A DNA stretch of 64,000 nt from CABYIR01 sp038103905 (lineage in GTDB: Bacteria; Pseudomonadota; Alphaproteobacteria; Pelagibacterales; AG-422-B15): the NCBI GenBank assembly GCA_038103905.1, contig JAYNZW010000005.1:1-64000 (forward strand). The letters are read 5' to 3'. How positions within the stretch are numbered: position 1 is the stretch's first letter; each line of letters begins with the position of its first letter. The notes below the pieces were generated by a model that was given only the letters and a program-made list of their open reading frames with translations, was not told the origin of the DNA and made no database searches. Made by a program: the position numbers and the translations under genes. This document shows positions 56,100 to 64,000 of the stretch, one piece after another.

Positions 56100-57360
56100 A
56101 ATAAATATTTCAATAATTGGAATGGGTTATGTTGGCTTACCTTTAGCTTGTAAGTTTGGCAATCATTACTCAACAATCGGTTTCGATATTGATCATAAAC
56201 GTATAAATCAGTTAAAGATGTATAAAGATAAAACTAAAGAAGTTAGTAATTCTGAAATTAAAAATTCAAAAAAACTATCGTTTACATCTGATGAGCATTT
56301 ACTAAAAGAATCTAATATTTATATAATCACCGTTCCAACACCAATCAATAATAAAAAAAAGCCTGATTTTAGACCTTTAAAAAGTGCAAGTAAAACTGTA
56401 GCAAAGAACTTAAAATTAAATGATACTGTCATTTATGAGTCAACTGTATATCCAGGAGCTACTGAAGAGGTATGCGTACCAATTCTTGAAAAATTTTCAG
56501 GATTAGTTTTTAATAAAGACTTCTTTTGTGGCTATTCACCAGAAAGAATTAATCCTGGAGATCAAAATCATAGATTAGAAAATATAGTAAAAATTGTTTC
56601 TGGCTCAAACCCAAAAACTAGCAAATTAATTTCAAATCTATATTCAAAAATAATTAAAGCAGGAATACATGAGGCTCCAAATATAAAAACAGCGGAAGCT
56701 TCCAAAGTAATAGAAAATATTCAACGTGATCTAAATATTGCTCTAATGAATGAACTTTCTCAAATTTTTAAACAGTTAGATATTGATACAGATGAAGTAC
56801 TTAAAGGCTCATCAACAAAATGGAATTTTAATAAATACTATCCAGGTTTGGTTGGTGGTCATTGTATTGGTGTTGATCCTTATTATTTAACGTTTAAATC
56901 AAAACAACTTGGAGTAAACCCAAAGATAATTTTAGCAGGCCGTCAGCTCAATGACCAAATGGTTAAATATGTAATCTCACAAATAAAAAAAATTTTAAAA
57001 GAAAAAAAAATATATAAAAATAGATTAAAAGTTCTTCTATTAGGCTTAACCTTTAAAGAAAATTGTCCTGATATAAGAAATTCAAAATCTATAGAATTAG
57101 CACATGCCCTTATTCGCAATAATTTTAATGTATATTTAAATGATCCTTATTATTCATCACTTGAACACAACAAATATGATTTTAAATTTGACCTTAAGTT
57201 AAATAAAAAAAATTTTTATGATGTAATTATTATTTCTGTGCCACATAAAGAGTATAAAAAAAATGGAATAAGACTTATTAATTCACTTATAAAAAAAGAA
57301 GGTGCTATAATTGATTTAAAATCAATGTATAAAAAAAATGAGTCAGATTTTAGGCTTTGA
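56089..57360 (+). CDS. UDP-N-acetylhexosamine 6-dehydrogenase (WbpA/TviB/WecC family)
   Basis: A 423-aa nucleotide-sugar dehydrogenase that oxidises the C6 of UDP-GlcNAc or UDP-ManNAc to the uronic acid. IIGMGYVGLPLA binds NAD, VPTPI and YESTVYPGATEEV follow, SPERINPGD is the group's hallmark, and Cys259 in GGHCIGVDPYYL is the nucleophile. It is distinct from the Ugd at 437, which is the shorter glucose type. The start is GTG within the previous gene's last codons. With wecB it would give UDP-ManNAcA. Confidence 0.92.
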   Translation: MKNKINISIIGMGYVGLPLACKFGNHYSTIGFDIDHKRINQLKMYKDKTKEVSNSEIKNSKKLSFTSDEHLLKESNIYIITVPTPINNKKKPDFRPLKSASKTVAKNLKLNDTVIYESTVYPGATEEVCVPILEKFSGLVFNKDFFCGYSPERINPGDQNHRLENIVKIVSGSNPKTSKLISNLYSKIIKAGIHEAPNIKTAEASKVIENIQRDLNIALMNELSQIFKQLDIDTDEVLKGSSTKWNFNKYYPGLVGGHCIGVDPYYLTFKSKQLGVNPKIILAGRQLNDQMVKYVISQIKKILKEKKIYKNRLKVLLLGLTFKENCPDIRNSKSIELAHALIRNNFNVYLNDPYYSSLEHNKYDFKFDLKLNKKNFYDVIIISVPHKEYKKNGIRLINSLIKKEGAIIDLKSMYKKNESDFRL

Positions 57361-57364
57361 ATAA

Positions 57365-58375
57365 ATGATCTATTTAATAATTTTATCGATTTTTGTTAAT
57401 TTTATAATTTTTTTAAATATAACAAAACTAGCAGACGTCATTCGTATTTATGATATTCCTGATCAAAATAGAAAATTACATAAGTCTCCCATCCCCAATA
57501 TTGGAGGAGTAATAATTTTTATTAATATTTTGATAATCTATTTATTTCATTTTTTTGATGATAATCAGATACTGACACAAAAGTTTTTTCAATCACAATA
57601 TCAGTACATATCTTTTTTTTTATTATCAATTCCCATTTTCCTCGTTGGAATGATAGATGATAAGATAAATCTTAGAGCAAATACTAAGTTGACAGTTTTG
57701 TTAATAATTTTAACGCTTGCTATTTGGATTGATGCCGATCTTCAGATAAGTAAAATAAACTTTTCATTCTTAGAAGAAGATATTGAATTAAAAAGATTCT
57801 CTGTTTTATTTAGTCTTTTTTCTATAATTATTTTTATAAATGCAATTAATATGATTGATGGCATTGATCTTTTAGCAGGAATATATTTACTATTTTTAAT
57901 TTTATTAATTATTCTTAGATCTGATATTGATTATTTATTAATATTTATATCTATCGGCTTAATTAATTTTTTATTTTTAAATTTTAAAAAAAAAATTTTT
58001 TTAGGAGATAATGGATCAATTTATTGTGCTTATCTTGTTGGATATTTATTTATCAAATCAGTTAAATATGACAATGCTTTTTATGGTGATGAAATTTTTT
58101 TAGCAATGATGATCCCTGGTATTGATTTAGTCAGAGTAGCAGTAACAAGAATGTTAAATAAAAGAAACCCATTTAGCCCAGATAGGCAACATTTGCATCA
58201 CTTGATTAGTTATCATTATGGTACTAAGACTGCACTCATTTCAATTATTTTATTAATTCTTATACCGAATGTATGTAACTTAATTTTTAAAAATACTCTT
58301 TCAATGATGATTTTAAGTTTCATGGTTTACTCATTAATTGTACTATTTCTTTACAAGAGACCAAAATTAAATTAA
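57365..58375 (+). CDS. WecA/MraY-family undecaprenyl-phosphate glycosyl-1-phosphate transferase
   Basis: A 336-aa membrane enzyme with ~10 hydrophobic helices. The cytoplasmic-loop motifs are present: DQNRKLHKSPIPNIGG, VGMIDDKINLRANTKL (DDxxD), NAINMIDGIDLLAG, FLGDNGS and SPDRQHLHH. It moves HexNAc-1-phosphate from a UDP-sugar to undecaprenyl phosphate and so starts the repeat unit. It sits 4 nt after the dehydrogenase and 34 nt before the Wzz-like gene. WecA (GlcNAc) or a WbpL-like specificity (FucNAc or QuiNAc) are both possible. Confidence 0.9.
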   Translation: MIYLIILSIFVNFIIFLNITKLADVIRIYDIPDQNRKLHKSPIPNIGGVIIFINILIIYLFHFFDDNQILTQKFFQSQYQYISFFLLSIPIFLVGMIDDKINLRANTKLTVLLIILTLAIWIDADLQISKINFSFLEEDIELKRFSVLFSLFSIIIFINAINMIDGIDLLAGIYLLFLILLIILRSDIDYLLIFISIGLINFLFLNFKKKIFLGDNGSIYCAYLVGYLFIKSVKYDNAFYGDEIFLAMMIPGIDLVRVAVTRMLNKRNPFSPDRQHLHHLISYHYGTKTALISIILLILIPNVCNLIFKNTLSMMILSFMVYSLIVLFLYKRPKLN

Positions 58376-58409
58376 ATTTTAATCAATAATTTTTAGTCAA
58401 AATATAAAA

Positions 58410-59780
58410 ATGAATCCTTCCGTTGAAAGTTTTAGTCTTGTTAACTTTGTTGAAAATTTAATTAAATATAAATTTTTAATTATCATAAATTTAATTATAT
58501 TTTTTTTTATTACCATCCTAAGTGTACAATTTATAAATAAATATAGAACAAATTTTTTGTACAAGGTTGAAATTTCAGCTTCAGAATTGTTCGATTATAA
58601 AATAGGAAATAATTATACTGAAATATCAGAAGATTTATTAATTAATAAACAAACTATACTTTTTGACACAGTCTATTTTTTTAAAAATACAAATAATTTA
58701 GAGCAATTTTTTGATACCTATTTGGATGAGTCTGGTGAAAGTTTATCAATTAATGATAGAACTATTCTATTTGAACTTTATTCTAGCAATATAAATGTAG
58801 TTTTTAATCCAGATGAAAATAATTATATACTTTCATTAAACATAAACAAATCTACTGAAGATCAATTGTCAATAGATAGTACTCATTTATTGGATACATA
58901 TATTAATTATTGTATTGATAAAACACTGCAAAATACTGTTAATGCAGTTTCTGCAAGATTATTATATTTAGAGAAAACTTATGAATCTAATTTAAAGTTT
59001 GAAAATGAAAGAATAGATCAACTCAAAGAATCTTATTCCAAATTGACCCAAAAACTTGTTGATGATAATAAGCTGAAGATTGAAAATGATAAGCGTTTAC
59101 TGGAATATAATTTAAAAGTATCTCGCGAAAAAGAATTTGCGGTTCGCAAAGTTATGGAAAATAAGCTGAAATCAAATATTAAAATTGCAAAAAGACTTGG
59201 GTACGCAAAGCCGTTAACAAGTGAGGCAATAAACAGTGCTATTTATGGTGATGCAGCCCAAAATACATTATCTCAAACAGGCAATATTCAATCATTAGGT
59301 TTTTTTAATGATGAACTAATAAATAGATTTCCTATTTATGTATTTGGTTATGAATTACTAGAAGAAGAATTGAAATATTTGTTACAAACTAATATTGATG
59401 ACTCCTTGAGTGTAAAAAAACATATTATTGAATTAGATAATTTATCAGCAACTGATCATATAGCATTTGTTGAATCAGTTGATAATATTACTGATGATGT
59501 TAATTCCGAGATAAATACATCTATTCAATACCTTGCCAGTCTTAAATATGAGTTTAATCGTGAGTATGATTTAACGAAACGATTACTAAAAAATTTGAAA
59601 TCAGAAATTAGTGCTTCAAACAGAATAAGTTGGATTAACTATAATAAAAAAAGCTTAATAAAAGAGACAATTAATTTAAATATTTTAAAATATTTAGTGC
59701 TAAGTATTTTTATATCGATTTTATTTTCTATTCTAATTATTTATTACCGTCTTGAAAAAACAGGAAATGATTCAAATTAA
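58410..59780 (+). CDS. Wzz-like chain-length regulator
   Basis: A 456-aa protein with one hydrophobic helix near each end (about residues 21-41 and 425-447), enclosing a long periplasmic region with coiled-coil sequence (SARLLYLEKTYESNLKFENE). This is the layout of Wzz/PCP1-type co-polymerases. No C-terminal kinase domain is present. The short proline-rich motif usual beside TM2 is not evident. It lies directly between the initiating transferase and the polymerase/ligase gene. Confidence 0.8.
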   Translation: MNPSVESFSLVNFVENLIKYKFLIIINLIIFFFITILSVQFINKYRTNFLYKVEISASELFDYKIGNNYTEISEDLLINKQTILFDTVYFFKNTNNLEQFFDTYLDESGESLSINDRTILFELYSSNINVVFNPDENNYILSLNINKSTEDQLSIDSTHLLDTYINYCIDKTLQNTVNAVSARLLYLEKTYESNLKFENERIDQLKESYSKLTQKLVDDNKLKIENDKRLLEYNLKVSREKEFAVRKVMENKLKSNIKIAKRLGYAKPLTSEAINSAIYGDAAQNTLSQTGNIQSLGFFNDELINRFPIYVFGYELLEEELKYLLQTNIDDSLSVKKHIIELDNLSATDHIAFVESVDNITDDVNSEINTSIQYLASLKYEFNREYDLTKRLLKNLKSEISASNRISWINYNKKSLIKETINLNILKYLVLSIFISILFSILIIYYRLEKTGNDSN

Positions 59781-59800
59781 ATAATTATTAAAATTGTATT

Positions 59801-61084
59801 TTGACAAGATCTTATATATCAAGAAACTCAATCATCGAATTATGCTCTATTTTAATTTGTTTAATTCCTTTAGCACTACTTACAGGACCATTTATACCTG
59901 ATCTATTTATATCATTTATAAGTATAGTTTTTATTGTTTTCTCATTTAAGGAGAAGTTGTGGGAAAAATATTATAAAAATTATTTTTTTCTTATTTTTTT
60001 GATATTTTTTATATATTTATTAATTAGCTCATTAGTATCTGAGAATATCAATTCATCATTTGAATCCTCAATATTTTATTTTAGATTTGGAATTTTTTCA
60101 TTAGCTGTTTGGTTTTTTATTGATCAAAATAAAAATCTTATTAAGAAGTTTGCAATTTTACTATTAATTTTTTTTATAGTTGCGTTATTAGATGGTTTAT
60201 ATCAAATTTTCAATGAATCAAATTTTTTTGGTTTTACAAATATTACTGCAAATAGAATGACGTTGCTTTTAAGCGATAAACAAATCCTTGGAGGTTATCT
60301 ATCTAGAATATTTCCACTTTTATTTGGTGCTTTAATCTATAGTTTTAATTTAGATCGTAAAAAAATAATTAGCTTAATGCTTTTGCTTATAATAACGGAT
60401 GTGGTTATTTATATAAGTGGGGAAAGAACTGCAATTGGATTATTACTCTTAGAAACTGTAATGATTATTATTTTAATTTCAAAATTTAAAATGCTTCGTA
60501 TATTATCTTTATTTCTTTCAATAGGCATTATAGTAGTCATAACTTTTTTTAATGCTGAAATAAGAGAGAGAAATATTGATAAAACATTGCAGCAATTAAA
60601 TATTAATGGGGCTGTTAGTGAAAAAATTGATAAATTTGAAAAGCGGTTTAACTTATTTTCACCTCAGCATGAAAGTCATATTATTACTTCATATAATATG
60701 TTCAGAGAAAACTTTTTCTTTGGAATTGGTCCTGGTCAATTTCGCAATTTTTGTAATGATGATAGATATTTTTACAATAAATTAGGATGTAGCACTCATC
60801 CTCATAATTCTTATATGCAAGTTTTAGCAGAGCTTGGAATTATAGGATTTATTTTTATTATTTGTGCTTTTTTCTATGTTTTGATTGCGCTGATACTAAA
60901 ATTTAAAACAAAATCATCAAGAGACCCGGTCAACCTTCAAGACTTTAGGTCATGTTTATTAATATCTTTTACATTATCTCTGTGGCCTATTTTGCCAACT
61001 CAAGATTTTTTCAATAATTGGATAAATATACTCTATTATCTTCCGATAGGGTTTTATCTTCATTTAAATTATAAAAAAAGTTAA
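59801..61084 (+). CDS. O-antigen ligase (WaaL)-family membrane protein
   Basis: A 427-aa protein with about ten hydrophobic helices. A long soluble loop at 250-320 contains GIGPGQFRNFC and HPHNSYMQVLAELGIIGF, the Wzy_C/WaaL motif that includes the catalytic His. It would join the polymer to lipid A core, or polymerise it; Wzy and WaaL share this signature. The start is TTG. It ends the long plus-strand operon, 1 nt from the convergent trhO gene. Confidence 0.87.
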   Translation: MTRSYISRNSIIELCSILICLIPLALLTGPFIPDLFISFISIVFIVFSFKEKLWEKYYKNYFFLIFLIFFIYLLISSLVSENINSSFESSIFYFRFGIFSLAVWFFIDQNKNLIKKFAILLLIFFIVALLDGLYQIFNESNFFGFTNITANRMTLLLSDKQILGGYLSRIFPLLFGALIYSFNLDRKKIISLMLLLIITDVVIYISGERTAIGLLLLETVMIIILISKFKMLRILSLFLSIGIIVVITFFNAEIRERNIDKTLQQLNINGAVSEKIDKFEKRFNLFSPQHESHIITSYNMFRENFFFGIGPGQFRNFCNDDRYFYNKLGCSTHPHNSYMQVLAELGIIGFIFIICAFFYVLIALILKFKTKSSRDPVNLQDFRSCLLISFTLSLWPILPTQDFFNNWINILYYLPIGFYLHLNYKKS

Positions 61085-61085
61085 T

Positions 61086-62009
61086 CTATATAAATATCCT
61101 ACTAAATGGATGTTTCTCACCCTTTCTTTCGGCTACTTCAATTTGTTTTTGTCTTGAGATTGATGAATTAATTTGTTTTTTGTTTCTTTTAGATATGCAA
61201 TATTTACACGATACTCCTTTTTTATATGATTTAAGTTTTTTATCATTTTCAGAAATTGGACTTCTACACCCAAAACATTGATCATAAATTCCTTTTTGAA
61301 GTTTATTGTTTATTGATACTCTATTATCAAAGACAAAGCATTCACCTGTCCATGAAGAATTTTTTTTATTTTTTTTAAATTCTAGGTAATTTATTATCCC
61401 ACCATCTAATTGGCATACATTCTTAAATCCATTTTTTAATAAATAAGATGATGCTTTTTCACATCTTATTCCCCCAGTACAAAACATTGCTATTGGCTGG
61501 TCTTTTTTAATTTTTTGATCATTTATATATTTAGGAAATTCTCTAAATGAACTAGTCTTTGGATTAATTGAGTTTTTAAATGTTCCAATGCCTATTTCAT
61601 AATCGTTACGCGTATCTATAATCAAATATTTATTATTATTAATTATCTTGTCCCAGTTTTTTGGTGAAATATAATTTCCAGAATATTTTTCTGGATTAAT
61701 ATTTTTAACGCCTATAGTAACAATTTCTTTTTTTAAACGAATTTTAAGACGATAAAAAGGGATAAACTGGTTCTTAGATACTTTAATGACTAGTTTCCTT
61801 ATCTTAAGTATTTTTTTTAAGTACTTTATAAATTTATCAAGTTCAAGTTTAGTTCCTGATATAGTCCCATTTATACCTTCTTCAGCAATCAAGATAGTTC
61901 CATAAACACTTTTATCATTTGAGAATTTGTATAATTTATCCTTTAAGAATTTTATTTTTTTTAAATTTTTAAATCTATAAAAAGTATAAATATATATTTT
62001 TTCTTTCAT
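61086..62009 (-). CDS. trhO: TrhO, tRNA uridine(34) hydroxylase (rhodanese family)
   Basis: A 307-aa protein of the YceA/TrhO family, which hydroxylates U34 of certain tRNAs. An acylphosphatase-like N-terminal domain has LIAEEGINGTISG. The rhodanese domain has the active-site loop FCTGGIRCEKA, with Cys177. The C-terminal zinc cluster has CFGCRSPIS and CKYCISK. The start is placed at 62009 (MKEKIYIYTFYRF), 2 nt after the upstream gene's stop. A start further up at 62084 would add 25 residues that overlap that gene and are not family-like. Confidence 0.92.
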   Translation of the reverse strand: MKEKIYIYTFYRFKNLKKIKFLKDKLYKFSNDKSVYGTILIAEEGINGTISGTKLELDKFIKYLKKILKIRKLVIKVSKNQFIPFYRLKIRLKKEIVTIGVKNINPEKYSGNYISPKNWDKIINNNKYLIIDTRNDYEIGIGTFKNSINPKTSSFREFPKYINDQKIKKDQPIAMFCTGGIRCEKASSYLLKNGFKNVCQLDGGIINYLEFKKNKKNSSWTGECFVFDNRVSINNKLQKGIYDQCFGCRSPISENDKKLKSYKKGVSCKYCISKRNKKQINSSISRQKQIEVAERKGEKHPFSRIFI

Positions 62010-62011
62010 AA

Positions 62012-62644
62012 TTAATATTCCACAGGAATTGGATCTAATGATCTCCAAAGATACCATGTAGCCACAGATCGATATGGTTTCCATTTATTACCAATCTTAA
62101 TTAGTTTTGTTTTTTCTATTGGATAAGTATAATTATATAATTTGCATATACCCTTTATCATTCCTATATCATCTAGGGGAAATATATCCTGTCTGCATAA
62201 ATTAAATATTAAAAACATTTCAGCTGTCCATCTTCCAATCCCTTTTATTTTTATCAAATCATCAATAATTTCTTCATCACTCATTTCATCCCAAGAATTT
62301 ACTTTCAGATCTCGGTTAATAAATGCATATGATAAATTTTTTAAATACAATACTTTCTGTCTAGAAAGGCCCACAGACTTTAAGGAATTAGAATGGGTTA
62401 AAATGATTTTTTTATCACTTACTTTACCAATTTTTAGGGTTAGTTTGTCCCATACTGATTGAGCTGCTTTAACTGAAATTTGCTGACCTACTATTGATCT
62501 TGCAAGTGTTAAAAATGGATCAGATTTCGAAAAGAGAAAATCCGTAGGATATAAATCTATTATTTCTCCAAGCTTTCTGTCATTTTTTTTGAGCTCTCTT
62601 TTAGCTTTTGACCAAAAATTTGGTTTTTTTCTTACCATAGACAA
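62012..62644 (-). CDS. DNA-3-methyladenine glycosylase (AlkA-like, HhH-GPD)
   Basis: A 210-aa base-excision repair glycosylase. PFLTLARSIVGQQISVKAA is the conserved helical core, IKGIGRWTAEMF (133-144) is the helix-hairpin-helix, and Asp159 in IFPLDDIGM is the catalytic acid. There is no iron-sulfur cluster. It lacks the AlkA N-terminal domain, so it is closest to the short AlkA/MagI-like type. It is upstream in the same operon as trhO, 2 nt apart. It may start at 62638 instead of 62644. Confidence 0.88.
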   Translation of the reverse strand: MSMVRKKPNFWSKAKRELKKNDRKLGEIIDLYPTDFLFSKSDPFLTLARSIVGQQISVKAAQSVWDKLTLKIGKVSDKKIILTHSNSLKSVGLSRQKVLYLKNLSYAFINRDLKVNSWDEMSDEEIIDDLIKIKGIGRWTAEMFLIFNLCRQDIFPLDDIGMIKGICKLYNYTYPIEKTKLIKIGNKWKPYRSVATWYLWRSLDPIPVEY

Positions 62645-62727
62645 TAATTTATATATAAAAAAAACCCATTGTCATAGTCAAGATAAAATGTTTTATTTGC
62701 AGACTAAATTAATTATGGAGACTAAAT

Positions 62728-63042
62728 ATGGCTGATGTAGCAAGTTTATTGGCAGAGTTTCAAGCTGGTATAGAAGGTAAAGATACTGGACTTGGCGCAA
62801 CTGTAAAATTTGATTTTGAAGGTGCAGGATGTATTTTTCTTGATGGAAAATCTAGTCCTAACACCGTAAGTGATGAAGATAAAGAAGCTGATTGTACAAT
62901 GACAGTTTCACTTGAAACTTTCGAAGCTATGAGAAGTGGAGAAATCGACGGAACAAGTGCATTTATGCAAGGCAAATTGAAAGTTGCTGGAGATATGTCT
63001 ATTGCAATGAAATTACAATCTGTAATGGACTCACTCAAATAA
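62728..63042 (+). CDS. SCP2 sterol-binding domain protein
   Basis: A 104-aa SCP2 domain on its own, with VKFDFEGAGCIFLDG, DCTMTVSLETFEAMRSGEIDG and AFMQGKLKVAGDMSIAMKLQ, the standard pattern. Such proteins bind lipids or hydrophobic ligands; the bacterial function is not clear. A good Shine-Dalgarno GGAG (62717-62720) sits 7 nt before ATG, one of the few clear ones in the window. A rho-independent terminator follows, so it is a single-gene unit. Confidence 0.92.
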   Translation: MADVASLLAEFQAGIEGKDTGLGATVKFDFEGAGCIFLDGKSSPNTVSDEDKEADCTMTVSLETFEAMRSGEIDGTSAFMQGKLKVAGDMSIAMKLQSVMDSLK

Positions 63043-63061
63043 TATTAGAGTTATTTCTCAG

Positions 63062-63098
63062 TAAAAAAAACCTAACTTTTTAAAGTTGGGTTTTTTTT
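63062..63098 (+). terminator. rho-independent terminator after SCP2 gene
   Basis: Inverted repeat AACCTAACTTT (63069-63079) and AAAGTTGGGTT (63082-63092), with one G-U pair and a tiny loop, followed by a T run. It is preceded by an A run, so it may also work on the other strand. Confidence 0.85.
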
Positions 63099-63120
63099 AT
63101 TTAAAGATATAAATAATATT

Positions 63121-63606
63121 ATGTGGAAAGTTAAAAAATCGAAAGTTCACGGATCAGGTGTATTCGCGACAAAAAACATAAAAAAAAATACTAAGATTAT
63201 TGAATATATTGGTGAAAAAGTTCTCAAGTCAGAGGGAGATAAAAGATCCGCCAAAAGAATCAAAGATTATCTTCATTCAGAAGAAACTGGTTCTGTTTAT
63301 ATATTTGAGCTAAATTCAAAGTACGATATTGATGGGTCTCCTGAATATAACAAAGCTCGTTATATTAACCATTCCTGCAATCCAAATTGTGAAGTTGATA
63401 TTGTTGATAATAGAATATGGATTTCATCAATTAAGACAATTAAAAAAGGTGATGAATTATCATATGATTACGGATATACATTTGATAAAGATGATTATAA
63501 GGATCATATCTGTAAGTGTGGATATAAAAAATGTGTAGGATATATTATTTCATCGGATGATTGGAAGAAATTTTCAAAACATATATCTAAAATAACTAAA
63601 AGATAA
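63121..63606 (+). CDS. SET domain protein-lysine methyltransferase
   Basis: A 161-aa protein that is nearly only a SET domain: KVHGSGVFATKNI at the start, RYINHSCNPNC and GDELSYDYGY, the SAM- and substrate-binding knot. The post-SET cysteines CKCGYKKCVGYI follow. It would methylate lysine in a protein. Bacterial members of this family are known but have no established target. No operon partner is seen; it converges on hisN with a 3-nt gap. Confidence 0.9.
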   Translation: MWKVKKSKVHGSGVFATKNIKKNTKIIEYIGEKVLKSEGDKRSAKRIKDYLHSEETGSVYIFELNSKYDIDGSPEYNKARYINHSCNPNCEVDIVDNRIWISSIKTIKKGDELSYDYGYTFDKDDYKDHICKCGYKKCVGYIISSDDWKKFSKHISKITKR

Positions 63607-63609
63607 TTT

Positions 63610-64000
63610 TTATTTTTTAATTAAAATTTTTTGTGTTTCCATAAATAATTTTTTACTTGTTGCAGCTAATATTCTTCCACCATTAATAACACTATCGCCT
63701 TCCCATGACTTTATAACCCCACCAGAATTTTTTATTATCGGGACTAATGCCCGAATATCATAAGGTTTGAGACCGCTTTCAATTACTAAGTCAACATGTC
63801 CATCTGCTAACAGACAATAACTATAACAGTCGCCACCTAGACGAGTTGATTTTGCAATTTTTGCAACTTTTTCAAACTTTCTTTGATCAGACTTGCTGGC
63901 AAAAACATATGGTGAAGTTGAATTTAATATCGCATTCATTAAGTCAACTTTTTTTCTAACCCCCAATAAAGTTCTTTTTTTATTTATTATTTTGTAAGCA
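63610..64000 (-). CDS. hisN: histidinol-phosphatase, inositol monophosphatase family (5' end outside window)
   Basis: The C-terminal ~130 residues of a HisN-type IMPase-family phosphatase. RLGGDCYSYCLLADGHVDLVIESGLKPYD carries the last metal/substrate Asp of the family (seen at GLKPYD), and ALVPIIKNSGGVI follows. The frame stays open to the window edge (TTG-initiated alternatives at 63966 are internal), so the true start lies beyond 64000. HisN removes phosphate from L-histidinol phosphate in histidine synthesis. Confidence 0.88.
   Translation of the reverse strand, partial: AYKIINKKRTLLGVRKKVDLMNAILNSTSPYVFASKSDQRKFEKVAKIAKSTRLGGDCYSYCLLADGHVDLVIESGLKPYDIRALVPIIKNSGGVIKSWEGDSVINGGRILAATSKKLFMETQKILIKK

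Noticed and set aside
62010..62084. Longer start for trhO at 62084
   Set aside because: The added 25 residues overlap the coding end of the glycosylase gene and are not like TrhO. The start at 62009 is family-typical.
62645..62727. TTGTCA at 62669-62674 as a -35 box for the SCP2 gene
   Set aside because: No good -10 sequence lies 16-18 nt downstream, so the promoter position is not supported.

Overview
The window is very AT-rich, densely packed genomic DNA with three 10-N scaffold gaps. It runs from the last ~170 nt of a 23S rRNA gene, through 5S rRNA and an initiator tRNA, across a ~60 kb surface-polysaccharide island, into a short stretch of ordinary housekeeping genes. The 23S-5S-tRNA-fMet order (the usual alphaproteobacterial rrn tail), the A29-U41 initiator tRNA, the base composition, tiny spacers, many 4-nt start/stop overlaps and the absence of any insertion sequence suggest a streamlined marine alphaproteobacterium, Pelagibacterales-like or a similar lineage. 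The taxonomy is inference only. The location resembles hypervariable region 2 of SAR11, which also sits at the rRNA genes.

Layout. 1-1725: end of the rrn operon, with a ugd gene wedged between 5S and tRNA-fMet. 1731-4805 (minus): methyltransferase, formyltransferase and DUF4910 aminopeptidase-like protein. 4859-14738 (plus): UDP-glucuronate 4-epimerase-like gene, pseB, a GT4, pseC, a HisH/HisF/PseA-type amidotransferase module, a carbamoyltransferase and a methyltransferase. 14725-16608 (minus): an unassigned GT-B-like protein. 16774-29602 (plus): a nonulosonic acid block with three NeuB-type synthases (one fused to a cytidylyltransferase), a separate SpsF-type cytidylyltransferase, pseG, formyl- and acetyltransferases, PIG-L deacetylase, PhyH dioxygenase, WbqC protein and glycosyltransferases. 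29599-38723 (plus): ABC flippase, AsnB, Wzy-like polymerase, a glycerol-phosphate cytidylyltransferase and CDP-alcohol transferase pair, an interrupted heparinase II/III-family gene, and a GT2. 38718-40061 (minus): an MBL-fold protein that resembles the catalytic part of CMP-Neu5Ac hydroxylase. 40092-61084 (plus): GT-C-like membrane protein, a nucleotidyltransferase/dehydratase/SDR module, GT2, methyltransferases, a second AsnB, Gfo/Idh/MocA oxidoreductases, WecB, heparinase family, GT4, a UDP-HexNAc dehydrogenase, a WecA-like initiating transferase, a Wzz-like protein and an O-antigen ligase/polymerase. 61086-64000: trhO, a 3-methyladenine DNA glycosylase, SCP2 protein, SET protein and hisN (cut by the window edge).

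How the genes fit together (inference). The WecA-like enzyme loads the first sugar phosphate on undecaprenyl phosphate. GT2, GT4 and GT-B enzymes extend it with uronic acids (Ugd, UDP-GlcA epimerase, WecB plus dehydrogenase), a 6-deoxyhexose, and pseudaminic- or legionaminic-like acids. These are trimmed by acetyl, formyl, acetamidino, carbamoyl and methyl groups. The only flippase visible is a half-size ABC exporter. Wzy-, Wzz- and WaaL-like proteins would polymerise and attach the glycan. The most noteworthy items are the NeuB-cytidylyltransferase fusion among three synthases, the Rieske-less CMAH-like protein, the HisF-like subunit with Phe where HisF has its catalytic Asp11, ugd inside the rrn operon, the in-frame stop in a heparinase-family gene, and a 31-bp tandem duplication that copies a gene junction together with its start codon.
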